Origin: Lasioglossum baleicum | Taxonomy: Eukaryota; Arthropoda; Insecta; Hymenoptera; Halictidae | Reading direction: 5' to 3' | Assembly (NCBI RefSeq): GCF_051020765.1 | Contig: NC_134948.1 | Coordinates: 221,001-285,000 of the forward strand | Length of the DNA stretch: 64,000 bases | Shown here: one piece after another, positions 29,658-39,600 of the stretch | How positions within the stretch are numbered: the first letter of the stretch is position 1 | How the letters are laid out: each line of letters starts with the position of its first letter | Made by a program: the position numbers and the translations under genes | Notes under the pieces: model-generated | Told to the model about the DNA's origin: nothing | Database searches by the model: none | What the model saw: only the letters and a program-made list of their open reading frames with translations

Positions 29658-32607
29658 TGTAACAGCCTGGTTTCGTCGTCACGTTCGGAGACTTCCTCTT
29701 CGTCCTTATAGCTCGCCGATCCAGAGTTCGATATTCAACGAGAGGAAAATGTCGATGGGGAACTGGACGTGATACGCGGGTTTCGAAATAACGACTGTAA
29801 CGTTGCCTCTTTTCGCTCGGCTTTCTGACCCGCGCAAGGGGTCAACCCCGAGAATTTACAGTCGCTGAGGACGGGCCGTGCGCTGCCGCGCGGACACGGT
29901 CCTCTCGGGACAAATGCGATTGACGAGAATACTCGAAGGGAACACTAACTGAACAATTGTTCGGGCGCCAGGTACGCGGAAGTACCGCACTAAAGAACAC
30001 CAAAGTCTCGTGTTCGCGGAAGTCGAACACGAGCTTCGACTCTTCTCGCAATCGCCGACAGAATTCTACGACACGAACGGCCAGGAGTTCGGACACAGTG
30101 GATAACGGGGACAGCCCTCGCGGCAGGACGTTTCTCGCAGGTCGGAAATAAACTCGAAACGATTATGGCTCGAACTAATTTATTCGGTGTCAAATGATAA
30201 ATTACAGGTGGGCGGCCACGTGGCCGCAACCCGGGAGCCCGCGCTCCTAATACACTTTTGCGATGGATCTTCGATCGCGGAGCGCGTTAGTCGAGATTTC
30301 GCGATTCTAGAAAGTACGGTACGACGGTACAATGCACGTCTCGCGAGAGACGAGAATTCGCGGGACGCAGATGTACGGCGCAGTTTCGACGGACTGTCGC
30401 GAGATTGACGAGCGCACTGAACGGTACTTTATCGAATTCGCTAATATCGAAACTATCCTTTTCCGACGCGGCTCCTTAAGGAAGACTTCCGACGAATCGA
30501 AGGGGAGACTGCTCGAAAAGGCTCACAGCGTTCTCCAAGAGAACGCGAGCACCAAGCACGAGGCCAAATGCCTCGGCTATCACCAATTGTTCGAGGACGA
30601 TACGCACTCGCCTCGTCCTCGCACTAAATATCGAGCCATCACTAAAATACGACCGAGGATCACTAGTCGACTTACCGTGGTAGACGTAGGCTCGCCGGAC
30701 CTTCTACTTCAGGCCGGTAATTCTGCCTTCGGTTCCTACGCTCGCTCGGAAATAACCACCCGCGTCGCGTGTCCGTTGTACTACGGAATTCGGACCTCGG
30801 AAGTTCGATGGATCTATGGAAACGACTCGTCTACTCGATAACCAGCGCGACAGTGATCCGCGGATCCGCCTCGACGGAGCGCTTCGATTCTCGATCTCCC
30901 CACTCCTTTCGCCCTACCGAAATTCCCTAGGGGCGCACCCGCAACGCGACTACGACTAGCCGCAGGATCGAACTATCCGAACAGGTCGTCGGGCCCCCGA
31001 CCTTTCCAACACCAACTACCGATCGTCTTACGACGACCGGGGAGGATTAATCCTCCGAGGCGCTCCTCCGCACCACCCTGCCGGAGCCGTCTGTAGCCAG
31101 GTGAGACGACGGCGGGACCACCAAATAGCTGCTGACCTGCAGTGGCGGCTCCTTTGTCCCAGATCGTCGCCTCCGAGTTTATTAGCTCGTGTGCAGCGGT
31201 GCCCCTTGCTACCTCTCCGGATCCGGAATGTTTTTGATTATGGCCAATAGTTCGTCGTCGGCTGATCCTATGATGCGGGGCGCATTGTCGGTATTTGTCG
31301 CTCCCTAGGCACGTTCCTGAAAGTGGCCACTCTCGGCGCGTGTAACAGATGGCATTAGGAGCGATCTTCGATCTTAATAACTTCCTTAAGGAGCGCTCAA
31401 TCTTGCGGGTGGTTTCCGTAATCACTAACGGTCGGTCCGGTCCACTCCCGATACGGTTATTGACCGTTTCTCAAACGGAGAAGTGACGTCGCAGGCTTGC
31501 AACGTCACACGACACAGGCGGTTTCGCTGACAATGCTCGCTACCGGCGCGTTCGCGAACGCGGTTTTCAGGATTCGCTCCTCGCGAATGTTCACTCGGTA
31601 ACCGCGACTTTCGGATACGATTACGCGTATCTTTCTCGGACGCGCACGTCGCGGTTTTCAGGTACGGAACGCGTTACTTTCTGGGACGCGACGTGACTAT
31701 ATTTTCTAGACAGTTAAACGGGAAAAATCAGGACGATCAGGAAACCCCTGCCCGAGTCAGGTCGGTCGGATATGTGACGTGGCGGTTCGCCGTACGCCAT
31801 ACTCCTCTCGGGCGGTTCTACGGCGACGAGCGGTGGTTCACCGTGCTCGTCGGTCGTTCGTGTCGGCAGTACGCCATAACAAGCTCGCTGGTGGTACACC
31901 TTGGCGAAAGAGAGTGACGGTACGTCGTGCTCTGACTATGCTACAGGAACAGGACGTTTTCGGGGAGAGAGGAGGGCTCCCTGCCTGAGTCGTGTCGGTC
32001 GGATTTCAACGTGGTGGTTCACCGTGCGTTTACGTCCTCTCAGGCGGTTCTACGGCGACGAGCGATGGTTCATCGTGCTCGTCGGTCGTTCTCGTGGACG
32101 GTACGTCTTGACGAGATGGCTGGTTGTACACCTTGGCCTTTCAGAGTGGCGGTACGCCGTATTCTACTTCGGTGGAACGTAGTTCGTCACCGGCGGAATG
32201 CTCCCATGGAACAGGAATACTGGTTACAAGATGGCGGTACGCCGTATTCTGTTTGGTGGAACGTAGTTCTTCACCGGAAGGGATACTTGCAGGGATATTA
32301 ACAGGAACGATCCGTCCTGAGTCTCGTCTCAACTAAGAAGGCCCTCCCGGGGTCGCGTAGCGGCTTTTATAGATGCGGTGCTGGACTTCGCGAATGTTCT
32401 CGACGTTTCTCATAAGCGTGGGGGAAACACTGTCGACTCGTTCCCATCGGTATCGGTTTCGTGGCGCGATGGTCGCGCGGCGCAGGGCGCGTATCGGTGG
32501 TGCGCGACGGTTCGGTTCGGTCTAGTTCGGCCCGGTTCGTTTTGACTCGGCGCGCCTTGATACTTGGTTCTGCTAGTAACAGGCCTGCCCGGTGCAGGTC
32601 TGTTACA
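29658..32607 (-). mobile_element. LTR-type insertion of 2,950 bp (large solo LTR or non-autonomous element)
   Basis: TG...CA ends (TGTAACAG / CTGTTACA), 4-bp duplication CTCT at 29654-29657 and 32608-32611, inside the minor capsid gene. On the minus strand it begins with a palindrome (TGTAACAGACCTG, then CAGGCCTGTTACTA) shared with the LTR start at 43379. A TATA box (CTATAAAAGCC) lies near 32370 and AATAAA near 30178. No retrotransposon protein was found. The 2.95 kb is unusually long for one LTR, so a non-autonomous element is possible, but I could not find an internal pair of terminal repeats. Confidence 0.75.
31775..32165. repeat. ~232-bp tandem duplication within the LTR-type insertion
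   Basis: The segment with GGCGGTTCTACGGCGACGAGCG, GTGCTCGTCGGTCG and GTACACCTTGGC occurs at 31779-31925 and again 232 bp later at 32011-32160. A shorter motif, TGGCGGTACGCCGTATTCT, repeats at 32148 and 32232. Confidence 0.7.
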
Positions 32608-33077
32608 CTCTAATTATATTCACATTTATAATATTAATAGGCGCGTTTGATGTATGCCATACGTTTGGTTGTAGAACACGATCTGTGGAAAAACCCAAGA
32701 TTGAACCCACATTGTGCGGTTTTGTAAAGTTTATTTGATATTTGCTTTTAATTTCACTTTTCATTGTATTATTGTTCGCTCGTACAACCAATGGATATTC
32801 ATTGTCTAACGATTCTTCGGGATATCTACCCTTTAATTCACGTCTCAAAAACGCGTTGATCGCGTCCAGTTCATACGAACCGTCGGGAATGATGATCTCA
32901 TTATCGTCACAGTAGAAACGATTCTTTCCAAGGTTGGCACTGATGTTTGGTATTGTATAATAAGTTTGCAAATCAATCAATCCAAGCTCGTATTTCCCAT
33001 TGCCAAGATCAATAGGTGGAAAATACTTGGATGATAATGTACTGCTTCTTCCAGACAGAGTGAATGTAAATGACATT

Positions 33078-33722
33078 TTACAACAAAGTTTCGCTGAGAA
33101 ATTCCACACACAACTGTCCACACACACTTTCATTATATTTTTGAAAACGTTTGTGATTATATACGATCGATGTAGTTGGTCCAAAATAACGAATTAACTC
33201 AATTGGCGGGCGAAGATTTCCAAAACTATCAAAATACTTGACGTGTGAACCACGTTTTACATATGCGACCCAATGCGTTCCTGGTCCATGACTATCATCT
33301 AAATTCACTAGCCCCCGCTCGTTTACCCATGCACGTCCTCGCAATTCATTACGCATAAAAACACCTCTAAAATATGGTAATTGTTTACACGCAATCATCA
33401 ATTCAACATCAGTCATAAAAACTTTTTTTCTTTTTCTTTTTTTCTTTTTTTTCTTCTTTTCCGATAATCCTTTTCCACTTGTATACGGTCGTAAATATAC
33501 ACCACGACCTTCCATAGCACGATTGTGTCGCTGCGCTTCCTCTAATTGTTTTTTTGCAGCTTTAGCATCATTTATTGTTTTGATTACCCCTGCAGCGCCA
33601 CCAGTCAATGCCCCTATAGCCGACAATGCAGTTAACAATAGTGGCAAAAATCCACCACGTTTGGCGATTGGGAGAATTCGCTTAGTGTTTTCCTTACTCC
33701 TCTTTGTATTCTTCTTTTTCAT
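33078..33722 (-). CDS. Polinton core-like protein fused to adenovirus-type cysteine protease
   Basis: 214 residues in one frame. Residues 1-86 are basic with a Gly/Ala-rich hydrophobic stretch (GGFLPLLLTALSAIGALTGG), then AAKKQLEEAQRHNRAMEG and GRGVYLRPYTSGKGL, like the small core or membrane-active proteins next to Polinton proteases. A run of Lys/Arg (89-100) leads to residues 103-214, an adenain-like protease with His150 in GTHWVAY, Asp165 in YFDSFGN and Cys201 in ESVCGQLC. It would process capsid precursors. The two parts are usually separate genes; here no stop lies between them, and Met103 could be an independent start. The frame ends two bases from the minor capsid ATG. Confidence 0.83.
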   Translation of the reverse strand: MKKKNTKRSKENTKRILPIAKRGGFLPLLLTALSAIGALTGGAAGVIKTINDAKAAKKQLEEAQRHNRAMEGRGVYLRPYTSGKGLSEKKKKKKKRKRKKVFMTDVELMIACKQLPYFRGVFMRNELRGRAWVNERGLVNLDDSHGPGTHWVAYVKRGSHVKYFDSFGNLRPPIELIRYFGPTTSIVYNHKRFQKYNESVCGQLCVEFLSETLL

Positions 33723-33842
33723 AGTTTCTTTTTAAACAGATTTTCTCATGTTCAAATATGGGGAACAACTGATATCGATGGCGTTAAAGCCTCCCTATAA
33801 ATACCATTTCATTGTCAACAGGAAAACATAAAAGAGAAGAGC

Positions 33843-34260
33843 ATGCGTTTCATAAAACAATTTACAAATATCCATATTCCGACGCGTCGCGTGTTTGATG
33901 ATCACTGTCATGATATGATGCGGAAACATGGTATGTTGTTACCTAATAATATTCGATGTGTCGTAAGCGGTCCTTCAGGATGTGGTAAAACAAACGTTAT
34001 GATTAGTCTATTGGAAAGCGTGAACGGACTACGATTTTAAAATGTTTATGTATATTCAAAATCATTGTATCAATCTAAATATAAATACTTAAGCAAACTT
34101 TTCTCATCTGTGGGCGAAGATGTAAGTTACTTTGCTTTTGAGGACAATACCGATGTAATTCCTCCAGCGCAGGTGCGCCCCGATTCAATATTTATATTCG
34201 ACGATGTTGCATGCGATGAGTAGGATGTAATTAGGGAGTATTTTTCAATGGGTAGACATT
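33843..34260 (+). pseudogene. Polinton packaging ATPase (FtsK/HerA-like), truncated
   Basis: ATG at 33843, 120 bp from the divergent protease gene. Walker A GPSGCGKT (about 33978-34001) and Walker B IFIFDDVACDE (about 34190-34221) identify the DNA-packaging ATPase of Polintons. Two in-frame stops (TAA near 34040, TAG near 34222) interrupt it, and the sequence ends at MGRH (34258) where unrelated sequence begins with TAGGGTGGTCC. The usual C-terminal half, with sensor and arginine finger, is absent. Confidence 0.84.
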
Positions 34261-35080
34261 AGGGTGGTCCAAAGCTATACCTGTGAAAATTTTTTATCGA
34301 GATACAAAGCACCTCACCCCCCCATAATTGTTCCTTTAGGTGAGAAAAAAATTTGTGCAATGTTTGAGATCGATCGAAAAAAGGATCACGTGCCTCAAAG
34401 CGACTGAAAATTTTGAAAATTTTGAAATTCACCTCAACTATGGAACATGGCACATCGTTGGATTTGTCTTTTTTTCTGAATAGGAATATGGAAAAATTAT
34501 ATGACTTCCTTTAAATAAAAATAACAATGACCGTGAAATTTCAAAAATATGATTTCCAAAAAATTTTTTTATTTTGCCATTATATTTACCTTATTGAACA
34601 ATGCAAATTTCTCCTCTGACATTTTTTCGTACAATCACAAATAACAGAGATATTTAAACATTTCCATGTATTACATTTTATTTATACCTGTACTGAAACA
34701 AGACTTTAAGAAGCCTAAAGTGACAGTTTAGCTACATTGGCATTGAACAATAAACAAAATCAACTTGTACTTTGCATTACGAAGTACTTTTGTCAACTGT
34801 TAAGTAAAATTATTAAGTAAAACTATTTCTGTTACCACAATTTTTTGTCAACTGGCTTTGGTTTGCAAAATATGAGCTGAAAACGACTTTCGCAAGGCAG
34901 AAACCAGGTATAGTTCCGTACCTGGGTACTGGGTACCCTCGATGCCGTCCATTAACATAAAACGCTATAAAACATTTCACCGGGATTAGGACCCCTTCAA
35001 ATGAGGGTAGCGAGGGGGGGCAGCGGACCCGTTTACAACTCTCCGTACTGAACACTGGACCCACGACGGTCAGGTACGAG
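34261..35080. other. Unassigned AT-rich segment beyond the truncated Polinton
   Basis: Begins AGGGTGGTCCAAAGC directly after the ATPase break, which resembles a transposon terminus, but I found no inverted partner. A self-complementary stretch near 34905-34950 contains CCGTACCTGGGTACTGGGTACC. No coding frame with a recognisable motif. Confidence 0.4.
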
Positions 35081-35154
35081 GGACGTTTAGTACACGTTCA
35101 CCCTCCAGGACAATTTCCCGTTAGTCTACCCCTGTTTTCCTGACACAAGGGCGA

Positions 35155-35290
35155 GCCAATCAGAGAAGCTACATCACTTCGCGACACGAGGGGCACTCTC
35201 CAAGGTCCGCGCTCCTTCACGACTATTAGGCCCTTTCCGGACCCAGACAAAATTGTATAAAAGCCCATCCGAAAACGGATCATCAGTCAT
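35155..35290 (+). promoter_or_regulatory. LTR-type promoter (U3-like) with TATA box and initiator
   Basis: Contains GAGCCAATCAGAGA, GGCACTCTCCAAGGTCCGCGCTC, TTGTATAAAAGCCC (about 35250-35263) and an insect initiator ATCAGTCA near 35282. The first two blocks and the TATA box recur in the same order on the minus strand at 63850-63930, so both are promoter regions of one repeat family. Confidence 0.6.
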
Positions 35291-35326
35291 AGCTGATTTA
35301 ACCACCGAACAGTGCACAGAAGTCCA

Positions 35327-35779
35327 ATGGAGAGTAGAAATCACGGAAAACTGTTCTTATTAGAACATGACGAAAGTCAAATTGTAGGCGCTAAGTTGCC
35401 ATCGATAGGACAAGTTTTAAGAGTTTTGTTTTACAATTTACGGAAAGTGAAATTGAACCTTCGATCTAGCTCATATCTTGCTGTGAAAGAAGTGGAAGTG
35501 TTGTGGGAAAAGGCAAAAATTCCATTCAGGCAAAGCCATCACAGCATCGAGAAATTGGAGTCCTTATACCAGAAGTGGAGGCTGTTACAAAAGCATTCTA
35601 CACGACGATCGCAGCTACAAGATAACAAGGAACAACAGTTTCTTGATCAATTAGATGATCTTTTCGATATCGCACATGTTGATGCTTCGATCTCCTCCAA
35701 TCATCGATCCTGGTCGTCCTTTTTTTCTTTGGTTCAGAAGAAATTGTTTATCTTCATCGATCGTGATCATTTCTAAAGC
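35327..35779 (+). pseudogene. Arthropod repeat-family ORF of unknown function with internal inversion
   Basis: ATG at 35327, about 45 bp after the initiator. The protein reads MESRNHGKLFLLEHDESQ, then GAKLPSIGQVLRVLFYNL, WEKAKIPFRQSHHSIEKLE, and LDDLFDIAHVDA. I recall a related family, with IPT-like and LF/DIAH motifs, as widespread in insect genomes; its function is unknown. From 35686 the frame turns into nonsense, but the complement of 35686-35779 (94 bp) encodes the expected downstream part (TIDEDKQFLL, then KKGRPGSM) in register. A short inversion has therefore flipped the C-terminal coding piece. The inverted segment ends exactly at the 28S rRNA border. Confidence 0.65.
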
Positions 35780-35945
35780 ATTGGTATTTCACCGGCGATG
35801 TTTTACCATCTCCCACTTATGCTACACCTCTCATGTCTCCTTACAATGCCAGACTAGAGTCAAGTTCAACAGGGTCTTCTTTCCCCGCTAATTTTGCCAA
35901 GCCCGTTCCCTTGGCAGTGGTTTCGCTAGAAAGTAGATAGGGACA
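35780..35945 (-). rRNA. 28S rRNA: 28S rRNA fragment (downstream of the R1 site), truncated
   Basis: Minus strand reads from the 14-bp R1 target TGTCCCTATCTACT through CTAGCGAAACCAC, AAGGGAACGGGCTTGG, CTTGACTCTAGTCTGGCA and GGAGACATGAGAGGTG to GCCGGTGAAATACCA, then stops. These are highly conserved 28S sequences. Small changes (GAAA for GATA near the target, an extra T in GATGGTAAAACATCG) suggest a decaying copy. Confidence 0.92.
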
Positions 35946-36032
35946 TTTAGTATTGCTCAACCCCCCGAAGGGAGTATCCGTACCTCGGGGTTTCCCCCAT
36001 ACCGGAAAGAGCGGCCAAAATGGCCATACTTG
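35946..36032 (-). other. R1 3' terminal sequence
   Basis: 87 bp between the 28S border and the Gypsy element, containing a hairpin-prone CCCCCCGAAGGGAG / CTCGGGGTTTCCCCC region. It ends in TACTAAA next to TGTCCC of the 28S on the minus strand. Confidence 0.6.
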
Positions 36033-36443
36033 TGTGGGGTTCGAATAAATTAACATTAGGTCTAAGAGCGTCTAGCTTTAAGTATTCTGTATCCTGACCA
36101 TTTGGGACACAGATGGTTTGCAGGCGAGCGGCGATGGCCTGCAGAACCGTGTCCCAAACAGTTCCAAACCTTCGCGGAAAAACCGTTACGTTTATTACTC
36201 AGGTATAGATCGCGGGGGAGAAGTAAAAGAACGACTGGCGACGAGAGCCCTTGACGAAGGGAAAATAGGCAGAGTGGTTCTGGAAGTCAGAGCGAGTAGA
36301 TCGAATAGCACAGCGTAGAACAGCGTAGTACCGAGTGGACTTCTTCTTTTTTTTAGTATCGTTTGTTCTTAAATAAAGTATATTTCCTTTTACGTTACCT
36401 TACACGCGAACTTGATTTCCACCAAAACCTTCCAATTCCCACA
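36033..36443 (+). repeat. 5' LTR of Gypsy element 1
   Basis: 411 bp, TG...CA. Contains a poly(A) signal (AAATAAAGT, near 36374). The start is fixed by the CTTG duplication and by comparison with the 3' copy. Confidence 0.95.
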
Positions 36444-36449
36444 ATCATT

Positions 36450-36467
36450 TGGGGGCTCGTCCGGGAT
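36450..36467 (+). promoter_or_regulatory. Primer-binding site (tRNA-Pro type)
   Basis: TGGGGGCTCGTCCGGGAT, six bases after the 5' LTR. It has the same sequence as the tRNA-Pro primer site of murine gammaretroviruses. Confidence 0.85.
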
Positions 36468-36627
36468 TGAGTGAGCAGTGAAATCAAGTAGTGCAAGTGT
36501 AAAAGTGAGATATACATATAAGAACTGAACAATCGTGTGGACTATTTAAAAAAAAAAAAAAACTGCGGAGCGTAAAAACCTGCGAAGTGCAAAGTCGTGA
36601 AATCAAGTGTACAGTGCACGTAACGCG

Positions 36628-39600
36628 ATGAATACCGCGCCAAGTGAATTCAAAGTGACGCAATTGAAAAACATTTTGAAAGCGAGAGGCTTGAGCACGA
36701 TCGGTGTAAAACAAGAGTTAATTAACAGGCTTATGGAGGACGATCCGTCAGGCTCGTGGATAGACGAATATAACAACGATATCGCGAAGGATGATCCGGG
36801 GTCACCAGCAAGAGACATCAAAGAAATGTAAGTTCTTAAGAAAGAGAAAGAACTTGCGGAGCGCGGGGCACTGCTTGCGGAGCGCGAGATACAGTTGCTG
36901 AAACGAGAGGTAGAGATGATCCGCGAAATGCAGAGACTGAACATTGAGGAACCATCCACATCACGAAATGCAGCAATGTATCCAGGTCGGCATGGTCCGG
37001 TAATAGTGAACGAAGCAATGAAAGCGATGCTGAACTATTTCGACGGAAACGGCGAAACTTTCGACGCTTGGGAGAGACAGTTGACACTACTACGAGCAAC
37101 GTACGGCCTAGACGACAACACAACAAAATTATTAGCGGTATCACGGCTGAAAAATCAGGCTCTTGAATGGTTTCATTCGAAGCCAGAGCACGTCGGAATG
37201 ACTGCTGACGACCTTGTGAAGGCACTGAAGGACATTTTCGGTGACAGGCAGAACCGAATAGCGGCACGCAGGGAATTCGAGAATCGGATATGGAAAAAGG
37301 AGGAGACGTTTGCGGAGTATTTCCACCGGAAAATAATTCTGGCAAACCGCATTCGAATTGATGAGGAAGAATTCATCGAATACTTAATCGACGGAATACC
37401 GGATCACCCGCTGAGAAATCATGCGAAACTGCAGAAGTTTAAATCGCAGGCGTCGCTATTGGAGGCGTTTAAGGGAGTGGTTTTGCCCCCTAATACATAC
37501 AGAGGTACGAGGTACAATGTGGATGTACCAGAGCAGAATTGGCGAAGAAATACTGGAATACAACGCGCCGAAATTGGAACGCAGCGGCCCGACAGTGGGG
37601 TGCAACGTGGAGGTGCAGCAGCGTGGAGAGCGGTATCTGGACCCCGCCGATGGGATGAGATCCAACGACAAGACAACGCGCCCCGACGGCGAGATGACGG
37701 GATTCAGCGACGCGACGACGACGGTCAACGACGGGCTCACGTGGTACAGCGACGGGACGATGGGATGCAGCGACGTAACGAACAATACCAGCGACAAGCA
37801 GCGCGGGATACAGCGCCAGGAAGGTGTTACAATTGCGGAGGTCGCGATCATTATTTCTACGATTGTCCATTGAGAAGCAAAGGGTCAAAGTGTTTCGAGT
37901 GCAGAGAATTTGGGCACGTTGCGGCAAACTGTCCGACAAAGAAAACACCGGCAACCGAAGAAAGCCTGGCCGTGCGACAGATACCGCGAAATAAGTATTA
38001 TAAAAGCGTATTTATTTGCGAGCGTGAGGTAAGTGCCTTGATCGACACAGGCAGCGATTTATGTTTAATGCGGTACGATCAATATAATAAGCTTAAACCT
38101 AGGGTACCTGCGTTGAGGGATAGCGACGTTTATTTTCGCGGCATAGGCTCGAACACGAATACAGCGGTCGGCGAATTTAGTACCGAAGCGCGAATAGACG
38201 GGGATACCTACCCGATAATAATTCGCGTAATACCGGATCGGTTAATGGCCCACGGATTCCTGATGGGAACGGACTTTTTAGACGCGGTAGAATTGACCGT
38301 TAAACAAGGGGAGATAATTGTTCGCAAAATAGAAAAGAGTAACATTCCACACATTTCCGATATTAACTTAGAGCACGAGGTTAATGGGGTAGATATTTCT
38401 TACATCGCAGACGCTAAACGTAGACAAACTTTAACTGAAATGATCGATACTTATGATCCTATTGCGACGCGCGAGACCGATATAAAAATGACGATCATAT
38501 TGAAAGATGATGAGCCAGTATTCCAACGCGCGAGAAGACTAGCTCCGTCGGAAAGGGATACCGTTAATGCGCAGATAAATGAATGGTTACGCGATGGAAT
38601 CGTTCAACATTCGCTTTCTGAGTACGCTAGCCCGGTAGTGTTAGTAAAAAAAAAGAATGGGGCTACGAGACTTTGCGTCGATTACCGTCTGTTAAATAGA
38701 AAAATTGTTAAGGACCGATACCCGCTTCCCCTCATAGAAGATCAATTGGACCTACTACAAAGCGCAAAAGTATATAGTACACTCGACCTTAAAAACGGGT
38801 TTTTCCACGTCAAAGTGAATAGGGATAGTCGTAAATACACGTCCTTCATTGTGCCCGACGGGCAGTACGAGTTCTTGAAGGTCCCATTCGGCCTTTGTAA
38901 CTCGCCATCGGTGTTTCAAAGATTTATTAACTCGGTATTTAAGGAATTAATTGCGAAGAAAGTAGTATTAATCTATATAGACGATATAATTGTTCCATCC
39001 ATAGACTACGAGAGTGGATTAAACAATTTAAAAATCGTGTTGGATATTGCGAGCGAGGCAGGACTATTAATTAACTGGGACAAATGCAAATTCTTACAAT
39101 CTCAGGTAGAGTACCTAGGTCATATTGTAAAGGACGGTACGGTTCGTCCTTCGGAACATAAAACCGAAGCAGTGGCGCGATTCCCGAAACCAAGGAATTT
39201 TAAGCAAATTCAGAGTTTTCTAGGACTTACGGGCTATTTTAGAAAATTCATACCGCATTACTCACTGATAGCGCGACCACTTTCCAACCTATTAAAATCA
39301 AATGCGAAATTCCAATTCGGTAGTGAAGAGGAGCATGCGTTCGAGGAGTTAAAAATCACCTTAGCTAGTAAACCGGTATTGAAATTATATAAAATCGGCG
39401 CAGAAACGGAATTGCATACGGACGCATCTAAAATAGGATATGGAGCAATATTATTTCAAAAAAATGATTGCGATGGTAGGTTACACCCAATATATTTTGC
39501 GAGCGGAAAAACAACTCCAGCGGAAGAGCGTTATGCGAGTTACGAGTTGGAAGTTCTGGCAATCATAAAATCCCTAAACAAATTCCGCGTCTACCTGTTA

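Larger units (their letters stand above)
29400..33076 (-). pseudogene. Polinton minor capsid (penton-like) protein, split by an insertion
   Basis: The coding sequence starts at the ATG at 33076, runs to about 32608, is interrupted by the 2.95-kb LTR-type insertion, and resumes at 29657 to a TAA at 29402-29400. The N-terminal part has SSKYFPPIDLGNGKYELGL, and further on GSYELDAINAFLRREL and VGSILGFS. The C-terminal part contains TLHEFTPKVPPGYKI and VIYLPIVTRAIDNLTI. Family knowledge places this gene next to the major capsid gene as the pentameric vertex protein. Apart from the insertion and its 4-bp duplication the frame is preserved on both sides, so the insertion is the main inactivating event. 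Confidence 0.82.
26751..34260. mobile_element. Maverick/Polinton structural block
   Basis: A cluster of virus-like genes with Polinton gene content: BIR protein, conserved 178-aa protein, major capsid, minor capsid and protease on the minus strand, and the packaging ATPase divergently on the plus strand. Gene spacing is tight. The block is cut at 34260 in the ATPase and contains a 2.95-kb insertion in the minor capsid gene. The polymerase B at 14037-17805 may come from the same copy. No retroviral-type integrase was found. Confidence 0.9.

Noticed and set aside
31339..31346. TGTAACAG inside the 2.95-kb insertion as an internal LTR border
   Set aside because: The bases around it do not match either end of the insertion, so the 8-mer is likely chance.
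14037..34260. Polinton integrase gene
   Set aside because: No HHCC or DDE integrase motif outside the two Gypsy elements was found, so it was either deleted or lies outside the window.
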